Shown: one piece after another, positions 1-6,197 of the stretch
Layout: every line of letters starts with the position of its first letter
Position numbering within the stretch: position 1 is the first letter of the stretch
NCBI GenBank assembly: GCA_002419385.1
Contig: DIFZ01000013.1
Location: forward strand, 1-20,006
Length of the DNA: 20,006 nt
Direction: 5' to 3'
DNA from: Geobacter sp. UBA5735
GTDB taxonomy: Bacteria; Desulfobacterota; Desulfuromonadia; Geobacterales; Geobacteraceae
Notes under the pieces: generated by a model
The model's input: only the letters and a program-made list of their open reading frames with translations
Databases searched by the model: none
What the model was told of the DNA's origin: nothing
Translations under genes and position numbers: made by a program

Positions 1-1
1 T

Positions 2-25
2 TTTTGCCAGCTGCGAAAGTTGAGT
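2..25 (+). repeat. Edge inverted repeat, left copy
   Basis: These 24 bases match, in inverted orientation, the last 24 bases of the window. The 15-base core CTGCGAAAGTTGAGT (11-25) is identical, and the outer nine bases match at seven positions. Similarity stops abruptly just inside the core. This is how the tips of two inverted copies of an insertion element would look if the elements lay outside the window. No transposase gene is present to confirm it, and I cannot name the family. Confidence 0.55.
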
Positions 26-157
26 GTTTCAGCTTATCTTGGTACCTCACCGTCGGTTAGGGTTGATGAGAACTTACGCCCACTTCTTCCAGTAGCATAA
101 GCGGTCACAGTAAAGTGGTCACTTGATAATTGTGATAAATGAATAACGGTACTTTCA

Positions 158-916
158 TCATTTCGGCCGGGTATTTTTACCCTCGACAACATAGGCCCCG
201 TTTCTGAAACCGATGGTTGCCTCCCGTGCTTTGCCGAACGCTTCGTAGAACTCATCATCGGGTGTAATAGCGTACTTCCCGGTAATTTCGAGTTTCGTTT
301 TCAGGTCGTAGAACTCTTTCCTGTTGTCGATGACCTGGTAGAGGTTCACCTTGACGGCATAAATATCCGCATCATCATACACGACACCTGCATTGTCCGC
401 ATAGGAGGGAATTTTCAGAAGCTCTACGAATTGGTTTCCAATGACGCCGTAAATGAACAGGGCCTGCTTGGTATAGCCTTGCCCCAAAAAGCCCGGCTCC
501 ATGGTGAACCCGTATCGGTCCGGTCCCAGTTTCATGAAACGGGGCTCGGGCGGTTCGCCCCATGTGCCGTTTTCCGTGAATGCCAGTGATCGGGCCCGGA
601 GTTCCCATTTTTTCCCTTTCACGACATACTCGGCGAACAGGCCGCTGATTTCCGCTCCGGAAGCGTGACTGCCGTTTCCCGGCCTGGCGAAGAGCATCAT
701 GAACTTCGGTGCGTCTCCTTCATGCCAGCACTGCCGTGCCAGGGGCGTGAAACCCCTTTTAACGAAGTATTCCACGGTGCTGCTGATCGCGGCGTCGTTT
801 TCCGGGAGCGGGGGGTTCAGCAGGACTTCCGTGTCGGCGGTGTTCCGGTTGCCCTCCTGCTTCCAGCAGCCGGCGATACAGATTATGGTTACTGCCAGGA
901 CAAAGAAACGTTTCAT
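158..916 (-). CDS. Putative lipoprotein of unknown function
   Basis: The 252-residue product starts with a short lipoprotein signal: a basic MKR start, a hydrophobic run, and the lipobox I-A-G-C with Cys17 as the acylated residue. Position +2 is Trp, not Asp, which by the usual rule would favour outer-membrane sorting. The mature part is soluble and rich in aromatic residues, with no transmembrane segment or catalytic motif that I recognise. An AGGAG ribosome binding site sits a few bases before the ATG. The gene begins only 27 bases after the NCS2 permease stop on the same strand, so the two are probably co-transcribed. I do not recognise the family, so function is unknown. The lipoprotein call is firm. 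Confidence 0.8.
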   Translation of the reverse strand: MKRFFVLAVTIICIAGCWKQEGNRNTADTEVLLNPPLPENDAAISSTVEYFVKRGFTPLARQCWHEGDAPKFMMLFARPGNGSHASGAEISGLFAEYVVKGKKWELRARSLAFTENGTWGEPPEPRFMKLGPDRYGFTMEPGFLGQGYTKQALFIYGVIGNQFVELLKIPSYADNAGVVYDDADIYAVKVNLYQVIDNRKEFYDLKTKLEITGKYAITPDDEFYEAFGKAREATIGFRNGAYVVEGKNTRPK

Positions 917-943
917 CGGGTTGTCTCCTTCTGCGTCAGGCGT

Positions 944-2245
944 TCACATTTTAGGGCAGAACAGGAAGAACGACAGGGACAGGAGCGCCAGAATCCAGGC
1001 CCCGGCCGGCACTTCCCGGACTCGGCCGGAGACGGCCTTGCAGAACGGCCAGGAAAGCAGCCCGGCGGTTATGCCCACGCCGATGTTGTAGGTGAAGCTG
1101 ATCAGGACGATGGTCAGGAAAGCCGGGATGACTTCGCTGGTATCGGTGAAGTCCAGACGGGTGACCGGGCTGATCATGAAGCTGCCGATGACGATCAGGG
1201 CTATGCCGTAGGCATGCGGTGGAACGGCTGTGAACAGGGGCGCGAAGAACAGGGCCAGAAGGAACAGGAATGCGGTGACCAGGGCAGTGAAGCCGGTTCG
1301 CCCGCCTTCTTCGATGCCTGCTGCCGATTCGATGTATGCGCCGGTGGTCGTGGTGCCCATGAGCGGGGCCAGAGTGGTGGCCAGGGCATCGGCCAGCATG
1401 GGTTTTTCGATTTCGGGGAGGTTGCCGTTCCTGTCGAGCAGGTCCGCCCTCGCGGACAGCCCGATGAGCGTGCCGATCGTGTCGACGAAGGCCATGATGA
1501 ATATGGTCAGCACCACCGGAAAGAACTTGGGATCCAGGATCCCTGACAGGTCGATTTGAAGAGCGATGGGAGAGAGGGACGGCGGCATGCTGACGAGAGC
1601 CGCGGGCAGGGGAGTCACTCCTGAGAGGAAGGACAGCAGTGCCGTTGCCAGAATGCCGATGACGATCGCGCCCCGGACCTTGCGCAACATCAGGGCGATG
1701 GTCAGCAACAGTCCGCAGATGGCCAGCATGACCGGCTGCTGGGACAGGTTCCCCAGCTTGACCGGTGCGCCGGGCACGCCCGGGACGACGATGCCGGTTT
1801 CGTTCAGGCCGATGAAGGTGATGAACAGCCCGATGCCCACGGCAAAGCTGCATTTGAGCGAGAGGGGGATCGCTTCCGCCAGCCAGCGGCGGACCTTCAG
1901 GGCGGTCAGTGCGATGAAGAGAACCCCGGCGATGAAAACGGCGCCTAATGCTTCCTGCCAGGAGAAGCCCAAAGCTTTTACCACGGTGAATGAGATGAAG
2001 GCGTTTTCCCCCATGTAGGGTGCAATGGCGAAGGGACGTTTCGCATAGAGACCCATGATGGTTGTGCCGAATGCGGCCGCCACTATCGTGGCCGTGGTGG
2101 AGGGCCCTCGCGGGATGCCGGCAACCTCCAGGATCGCGGGGTTGACGATGATGATGTAGGCCATGGTGAGGAAGGTGGTGGCCCCGGCAAGGACTTCTCT
2201 GCGGCAGCTCGTCCCGTGCTGTTCGAAGGCGAATATTTTTTTCAT
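944..2245 (-). CDS. NCS2-family purine permease (AzgA/PbuG-like)
   Basis: This is a 433-residue polytopic inner-membrane transporter of the AzgA/PbuG branch of NCS2 (COG2252), whose known members import hypoxanthine, guanine or adenine with protons. Family hallmarks are clear: the N-terminal EVLAGATTFLTMAYIIIVNP segment, an IAPYMGENAF stretch early in the protein, and the FVDTIGTLIG and TTTTGAYIESAAGIEEGGRTG segments that carry the substrate and proton site in this family. The open frame continues upstream of 2245, but that extension is hydrophilic and outside the family pattern. The ATG at 2245 opens directly into the conserved start and has an AGAGAGGA-type site upstream. A purine importer fits the purine genes further right, although it is a separate transcription unit. 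The exact substrate cannot be read from sequence. Confidence 0.9.
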   Translation of the reverse strand: MKKIFAFEQHGTSCRREVLAGATTFLTMAYIIIVNPAILEVAGIPRGPSTTATIVAAAFGTTIMGLYAKRPFAIAPYMGENAFISFTVVKALGFSWQEALGAVFIAGVLFIALTALKVRRWLAEAIPLSLKCSFAVGIGLFITFIGLNETGIVVPGVPGAPVKLGNLSQQPVMLAICGLLLTIALMLRKVRGAIVIGILATALLSFLSGVTPLPAALVSMPPSLSPIALQIDLSGILDPKFFPVVLTIFIMAFVDTIGTLIGLSARADLLDRNGNLPEIEKPMLADALATTLAPLMGTTTTGAYIESAAGIEEGGRTGFTALVTAFLFLLALFFAPLFTAVPPHAYGIALIVIGSFMISPVTRLDFTDTSEVIPAFLTIVLISFTYNIGVGITAGLLSWPFCKAVSGRVREVPAGAWILALLSLSFFLFCPKM

Positions 2246-2537
2246 GGGGTTGCGTATCCTCTCTGCCGGGCAGGGTGGTGAGGGTTCATGCAATTGCAGG
2301 GCACTGCGTCTCTTCCTTTCAATTCCTATCCCATTTTCGGGGAAAAGGGAATACCTGTTGCACTCATTCATGGTAATAGTCCGGAGAAAATGCCATTTCC
2401 GCATTGCCATCAGCGCGCATGTAGTGTAGAAAGTATCAAGGAGGGTCAGGGTGGGACTCCCCCCGGCTTCTCGCAATCTGCCATCACTTATTCATGGGAA
2501 TCGTCAACCCCATATACCAACAACGGAGGACTTGTCC

Positions 2538-2966
2538 ATGTCGATCTGGTTTCGCGACTACACCCCGCAGGAGATCAATTTCATTCTGAGAGAGACCATG
2601 ATTTCCAACCTTGGCATAGAGATAACGGAGATCGGAGAGGATTACCTGACGGCGCGCATGCCGGTCGACAGGCGGACCTGCCAGCCCATGGGCATCCTCC
2701 ACGGCGGCGCTTCGGTGGCGCTTGCGGAAACCATCGGCAGCTGCGGGGCCAACCTGGTCATCGATCGCGACAATTATGTCTGTGTGGGTCTGGAAATCAA
2801 CGCCAACCACATCCGTTCCGCTTCTTCCGGATACGTGATCGGGACGGCACGGCCCCTTCACCTGGGCAAGTCGACACAGGTGTGGGAAATGCTGATCCGT
2901 GATGAAGAGGGGGGGCTGGTCTGCGCCTCGAGAATGACCAACGCGGTGCTGAAAAAGGACAGATAG
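2538..2966 (+). CDS. Hotdog-fold thioesterase, YdiI/MenI-like
   Basis: The 142-residue product matches the E. coli YdiI pattern from end to end: MPVDRRTCQPMGILHGGASV, ALAETIGS, an INANHIR segment, and PLHLGKSTQVWEM. His55 and the presumed catalytic Glu64 of the HGGAS...ALAET motif are present. YdiI/MenI hydrolyses 1,4-dihydroxy-2-naphthoyl-CoA in menaquinone synthesis and also accepts other aromatic acyl-CoAs, so menaquinone synthesis or aromatic metabolism are both plausible. The start at 2538 has ACGGAGGA seven bases upstream and matches the family N-terminus. A second in-frame start, GTG at 2451 with AAGGAGGG just upstream, would add 29 residues. The gene converges with the rhomboid gene, and only 12 bases separate the two stop codons. 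Confidence 0.9.
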   Translation: MSIWFRDYTPQEINFILRETMISNLGIEITEIGEDYLTARMPVDRRTCQPMGILHGGASVALAETIGSCGANLVIDRDNYVCVGLEINANHIRSASSGYVIGTARPLHLGKSTQVWEMLIRDEEGGLVCASRMTNAVLKKDR

Positions 2967-2978
2967 GCGGGAAGAGCG

Positions 2979-3698
2979 CTATCCCTGCCGCCGGCCGGCC
3001 GGACGGCCACCCAACAGGAAGAGCAGCAGGATGCCGGCAATGAATCCACCGATATGGGCGAAGTAGGCGATCCCGCCCTGCTGGGTCGAACCGGAGTTTA
3101 TCCAGCTGGCGCTGATGAATTGCAAGAGGGCCCAGTAGCCGATGATGACGAATGCCGGAACCTCTATGAAGGTGAAGAAAATGACGATTGGGAGCAGGGT
3201 GAGGATGCGCGCATGGGGGTAAAGGATCAGGTAGGCACCCATGACTCCGGCCACTGCGCCGCTGGCGCCGACCATGGGCACCTGCGATCCGGGCGCGCTC
3301 AGGAACTGGGCGCCTGCGGCGGCTATGCCGCAGCAGAAATAGAAGATGATGAATCGGGGTCTGCCGAGTGAATCCTCGATATTGTTGCCGAATATCCAGA
3401 GATAGAGCATGTTCGAGCCGATGTGGAGCCAGTTGCCGTGCAGGAACATGGAGGTGAAGACCTGGTGCCAGGCCGTGCCGGGATGGGCGGCAAGCTGGGC
3501 CGGGACCAGGGCGAATCTGGCGCTCAATCCGCCGACGAAATGGTTGATTTCCACCATGCCCCGTGCCGTTTCCACCATCATCGGTTCATAGTGCCCGGTC
3601 AGCCGGTCCTGAAGAAAGGCCAGCACATTGATGGCTATGAAAAGTACCGTTATAAAGGGAAAATGTCTGGTCGGGTTGTAGTCCTTGAGCGGGATCAT
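2979..3698 (-). CDS. Rhomboid-family intramembrane serine protease
   Basis: The 239-residue membrane protein has about six hydrophobic segments. The rhomboid catalytic dyad is visible: Ser146 in GASGAVAG and His215 in AHIGGF. The HGNWLHIGSNMLYLWIFG segment (about 87-104) is the conserved region that forms the oxyanion and loop-1 area. Rhomboids cleave membrane-spanning substrates within the bilayer, and the substrate here is unknown. The N-terminal MIPLKDYNPT resembles the 'IP(L/I)xDxNPT' start of many bacterial rhomboids, which supports the ATG at 3698. No Shine-Dalgarno sequence precedes it. Instead a good promoter ends six bases before the ATG, suggesting a leaderless mRNA. Confidence 0.92.
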   Translation of the reverse strand: MIPLKDYNPTRHFPFITVLFIAINVLAFLQDRLTGHYEPMMVETARGMVEINHFVGGLSARFALVPAQLAAHPGTAWHQVFTSMFLHGNWLHIGSNMLYLWIFGNNIEDSLGRPRFIIFYFCCGIAAAGAQFLSAPGSQVPMVGASGAVAGVMGAYLILYPHARILTLLPIVIFFTFIEVPAFVIIGYWALLQFISASWINSGSTQQGGIAYFAHIGGFIAGILLLFLLGGRPAGRRQG

Positions 3699-3704
3699 TG
3701 CTGC

Positions 3705-3733
3705 AGTATAGGGGAATTAGGGGTTTCTGTCGA
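3705..3733 (-). promoter_or_regulatory. Candidate sigma70 promoter of the rhomboid gene
   Basis: On the minus strand, TCGACA (3728-3733) is followed after 17 bases by TATACT (3705-3710). Each hexamer differs from consensus at one position. The -10 box is followed by GCAGCA and then the rhomboid ATG, so the expected +1 falls on the A of the start codon. Confidence 0.6.
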
Positions 3734-3954
3734 GAACGGAACTTCACGCCCATGCAGATGCCGGCACCGGATGGCGGACCGGTTGGACAGCAGGACCACC
3801 CTTGTCTGGTTCACGGTCTTTCTGCCGACCCTGAACATGGCCGGGTTCAGGAACCTGTAGCTTTCCAGCCGTCTCGGGAAGCCCAGAAAGACTGCGTGAA
3901 TGATAAGTTGATGCGGCGCACGAGGGGCTGATCCGGCAGTCGGGGCAGAAAGAC

Positions 3955-3983
3955 AAAAAAATGCGGGCGATAACATCGCCCGC
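3955..3983 (-). terminator. Strong intrinsic terminator
   Basis: A perfect 9-bp stem (3963-3971 with 3975-3983, loop of three bases) is GC-rich. On the minus strand it is followed after one base by seven T residues (3955-3961). The plus strand has no T run after the stem, so it works in one direction only. It ends the candidate sRNA and is the first good terminator after purE, so it may also end the pur transcript. Confidence 0.88.
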
Positions 3984-4108
3984 GATGATTGGAAACGCTG
4001 GCACGGAATGGGTCTGGAGGCGTTTCCCGGCAGATTTTTGTTCAGGAGGGCAGGATCGTCACGTGCGTTGAGCCGGCGGGAGAATGGCCGGAGCCAACTG
4101 AACGGATT
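3955..4108 (-). ncRNA. Candidate small RNA downstream of purE
   Basis: About 150 nt lie between a near-consensus promoter (4115-4143) and a strong terminator (3955-3983), with no ORF that has a ribosome binding site. By eye the RNA would form three stems. Hairpin 1 (4067-4098) has loop CAUUCUCCC. Hairpin 2 is a perfect 8-bp stem, GGAAACGC/GCGUUUCC (4020-4027 with 3991-3998), and its 21-nt loop begins CUCCAGACCC. The third is the terminator. The linker between hairpins 1 and 2 contains GCCCUCCUG. All three exposed regions are C-rich and complementary to Shine-Dalgarno-like sequence, as in trans-acting sRNAs that block translation. The promoter, terminator and stems are seen; the function is inference. 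Alternatives are a divergent 6S-type RNA (6S genes lie near purine genes in some bacteria, as I recall, but I could not draw its long rod) or a structured 3' UTR of purE. Confidence 0.5.
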
Positions 4109-4111
4109 AAA

Positions 4112-4143
4112 CGTTATATAAATTATCGTATAACGAATGTCAA
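4112..4143 (-). promoter_or_regulatory. Promoter with overlapping dyad operator, candidate sRNA
   Basis: On the minus strand a consensus TTGACA (4138-4143) is followed after 17 bases by TATATA (4115-4120), placing +1 near 4108. A 7-bp perfect inverted repeat, CGTTATA and TATAACG (4112-4118 and 4129-4135, 10-base spacer), overlaps the -10 box and the spacer, where a repressor dimer would compete with RNA polymerase. The stretch is markedly AT-rich compared with its surroundings. The promoter call is fairly good; the operator is inference. Confidence 0.6.
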
Positions 4144-4254
4144 CATTTTTTTGCAGAGCACATGAATTTCCTTCCGGGAGCCAGGGCGGACAATCCAGCC
4201 AATCATCGGATTGGACAGCAAGGGCTGCCCGTCAGGGTGAGGCCAACGGCCGAA

Positions 4255-4794
4255 TCAAAAAGACCGTTTCCGGATGGAAACTTCCGAGCCGCCGGCCATC
4301 TTTTCCTGGAGGGCTCTGTCTTTTTCTTCCACTTCTGTTGCCATTGATTCCTTGTAGTCCCTCAACTTCCCTTTCAGAACGCAATCCGAGAGAGCAAGCA
4401 TCTGAATCGCCAGGATACCGGCGTTCTTAGCTCCGGCCTTGCCGATGGCCACGGTTGCCACCGGAATTCCGCCAGGCATCTGGACCGTGGAGTAGAGGGC
4501 ATCGACGCCGTTGAGCGCTCCGCCGCCGATGGGAACGCCGATGACCGGCAGGATGGTTCCTGCGGCCAGTACGCCGGCCAGGTGGGCCGCCATGCCCGCG
4601 CCGGCGATGATGACCCTGATTCCCCGTCCTTCAGCCTCTGCCGACAGGGCGGCAGTCCGGTCGGGACAGCGGTGGGCGGAAGAAATCCGCATCTCGCAGG
4701 GGACGCCGAACTCCTCGAGGATCTTTGCCGCTTCCTCCATGACCGGGATGTCCGAATCGCTTCCCATGACGATGAGAACTTGAGGTTTATTCAT
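4255..4794 (-). CDS. purE: N5-carboxyaminoimidazole ribonucleotide mutase PurE
   Basis: PurE interconverts N5-CAIR and CAIR in the carboxylation step of purine synthesis, downstream of AIR. The 179-residue product has the class I pattern: GSDSDIPVM (residues 11-19), SSAHRCPDR with His41 as the presumed catalytic histidine, and AGAGMAAHLAG. It is slightly longer than typical bacterial PurE because of a charged C-terminal tail. Start ATG 4794 is preceded by GAGGAG lying inside the end of purD, and the purD stop is only three bases upstream of it, so the genes are translationally close. No purK is in the window; class I PurE normally works with PurK, so purK should be elsewhere. Confidence 0.95.
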   Translation of the reverse strand: MNKPQVLIVMGSDSDIPVMEEAAKILEEFGVPCEMRISSAHRCPDRTAALSAEAEGRGIRVIIAGAGMAAHLAGVLAAGTILPVIGVPIGGGALNGVDALYSTVQMPGGIPVATVAIGKAGAKNAGILAIQMLALSDCVLKGKLRDYKESMATEVEEKDRALQEKMAGGSEVSIRKRSF

Positions 4795-4797
4795 ATG

Positions 4798-6075
4798 CTA
4801 TTCACTCCTCAATAATGCCTTCCTGCCGATATCGGTCCGGTAGTGAACGCCCTGCCAGGATATTTCATTCACTCCCCGGTAAGCCCTTTCAATGGCTTCC
4901 TGCACCGTTGTGCCGAGGGCGGTCACGCCCAGGACCCGTCCGCCGCTGGTTGCGAACCTGCCGTTTTTTTCCGTGGTGCCCGCATGAAAAACGACCAGGT
5001 CCTCCATGGCTCCTGCCCGTTCAAGTCCTGAGATTACGTCACCCTTCGGATAATCGCCGGGATACCCGCCGGCTGCCATGACGACGCAGACTGCCGCCTT
5101 TTCATGCCATTCGAGGCATATGGCGCTGATGTCGCCTTCAGCCGTTGCCAGGAGAACCGGAACGATGTCCGACTTCATCCGCATCAGCAGCGGCTGGCAC
5201 TCCGGGTCGCCGAAGCGGGCGTTGAACTCCAGGGTTTTGATGGTGTCGCCGTCGATCATCAGCCCTGCGTAGAGTACCCCCTTGTAGGGCCGCCCCTCCG
5301 CGGCCATCCCGTCAACCGTGCGGCGCATCACCTGCTGCATGACGTGCTCATGGATGGCGGGCGTAACCACGGGTGCCGGTGAATAGGCGCCCATGCCGCC
5401 GGTGTTGGGACCTTTGTCGCCGTCGAACACTGCCTTGTGGTCCTGGGCGCTGGCAAGGGGGATGATGTTTCTGCCGTCGGTGAAGGCAAGGAAGGATGCT
5501 TCTTCGCCGCGGAGAAACTCTTCGATGACCACCCTGGATCCGGCGGACCCGAAGGCGTTGCCGGACAGCATGTCCGTGACGGCAGCGATGGCTTCTTCCC
5601 TGCTCTGGGCAATGATAACGCCCTTTCCTGCAGCCAGACCGTCGGCCTTGACCACCACCGGTACGCCGAGCCTGTCGATGAAGGCGATGGCAGGTTCGAT
5701 TTCGGTGAAGACTTCATAGGCAGCCGTTGGCACGTGATATTTCTTCATCAGGTCCTTGGAGAAGGCCTTGCTCGCCTCGATGAGCGCCGCGTTTTTCCGT
5801 GCGCCGAAAACTTTCAGGCCGTTTTCCTCGAACAGGTCGACAATGCCGAGGGAGAGCGGCAGCTCCGGTCCCACGACGGTCAGGCCGATCCCTTCCGCCC
5901 GGGCAAAAGCCAGGAGCCCGGTCAGGTCGTCCACTTTGAGGGGTACATTCTCTGCCAGCATGCCTATACCGGGATTGCCGGGTGCGCAGTACACCCTGGT
6001 CACCAGGGGTGACTGGGCGATTTTCCATACCAGGGCGTGCTCGCGGCCGCCGCTGCCGATTACGAGGACTTTCAT
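4798..6075 (-). CDS. purD: Phosphoribosylamine-glycine ligase PurD
   Basis: PurD joins phosphoribosylamine and glycine using ATP to make GAR, the second step of de novo purine synthesis. The 425-residue length is normal. Visible motifs are the N-terminal MKVLVIGSGGREHAL, the ATP-grasp segment VVKADGLAAGKGV, GPNTGGMGAYSPAP, and the metal-binding LEFNARFGDPE. The open frame extends to 6201, but that part translates a palindromic repeat and is low-complexity. The ATG at 6075 has AGGAG about eight bases upstream and opens into the conserved start. It is co-directional with purH (upstream, repeats between them) and purE (downstream, nearly overlapping). Confidence 0.96.
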   Translation of the reverse strand: MKVLVIGSGGREHALVWKIAQSPLVTRVYCAPGNPGIGMLAENVPLKVDDLTGLLAFARAEGIGLTVVGPELPLSLGIVDLFEENGLKVFGARKNAALIEASKAFSKDLMKKYHVPTAAYEVFTEIEPAIAFIDRLGVPVVVKADGLAAGKGVIIAQSREEAIAAVTDMLSGNAFGSAGSRVVIEEFLRGEEASFLAFTDGRNIIPLASAQDHKAVFDGDKGPNTGGMGAYSPAPVVTPAIHEHVMQQVMRRTVDGMAAEGRPYKGVLYAGLMIDGDTIKTLEFNARFGDPECQPLLMRMKSDIVPVLLATAEGDISAICLEWHEKAAVCVVMAAGGYPGDYPKGDVISGLERAGAMEDLVVFHAGTTEKNGRFATSGGRVLGVTALGTTVQEAIERAYRGVNEISWQGVHYRTDIGRKALLRSE

Positions 6076-6099
6076 GGGGTTTCTCCTGGTGAAAGGGAT

Positions 6100-6133
6100 G
6101 TGCAGGGGCGCCCCCCCTGTGGTTGCTCGTGCC
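6100..6133. repeat. Palindromic interspersed repeat A (purH-purD gap)
   Basis: The segment contains CAGGGG and CCCCTG arms around a short C-rich centre, followed by TGTGGTTGCTCGTGCC. From memory it resembles a degenerate copy of a GTAGGGGCGA-type repeat scattered through many bacterial genomes. It lies directly beside repeat B. There is only one copy in this window, so its repeat status rests on recall and structure. Confidence 0.4.
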
Positions 6134-6135
6134 AT

Positions 6136-6192
6136 ACCACCCCCGCCCTTGCGGGCTCCCCCTCCTTGACAAGGAGGGGGCTGGGGGGAGGT
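6136..6192. repeat. Palindromic interspersed repeat B (REP-like)
   Basis: The core is an 11-bp perfect inverted repeat, CCCCCTCCTTG and CAAGGAGGGGG, around one central base (6158-6180). A small stem CCCGC/GCGGG lies on its left, and outer flanks ACCACCCC and GGGGAGGT partly pair. This is a typical REP-like architecture. It ends six bases before the purH stop codon, so it lies in the purH-purD mRNA, where it could affect stability or relative expression. No T run follows, so it is not a terminator. Confidence 0.55.
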
Positions 6193-6197
6193 CATGC

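Noticed and set aside
34..258. 74-residue open frame on the minus strand at the left edge
   Set aside because: Its first half lies over the lipoprotein gene in another frame, there is no ribosome binding site, and the rest shows no recognisable family. The last 40 codons could be a remnant of something, but I cannot support it.
665..1546. Long plus-strand frame of 293 codons over the lipoprotein and permease genes
   Set aside because: It is an antisense shadow with composition typical of GC-rich out-of-frame reading (many Gly, Arg, Gln), and real genes explain the region.
2246..2476. 77-residue N-terminal extension of the NCS2 permease
   Set aside because: It is hydrophilic, unlike the family, and a well-supported start at 2245 opens directly into the conserved sequence.
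2246..2537. Search for a purine riboswitch or clear promoters in the permease-thioesterase gap
   Set aside because: I found no purine-riboswitch core and no pair of -35 and -10 boxes good enough to list on either strand.
3695..4004. Small minus-strand frames between purE and the rhomboid gene
   Set aside because: They begin inside the terminator hairpin region, lack ribosome binding sites and show no family resemblance.
4162..4347. 61-residue plus-strand frame overlapping the end of purE
   Set aside because: No ribosome binding site, most of it is antisense to purE, and the composition looks like a shadow frame.
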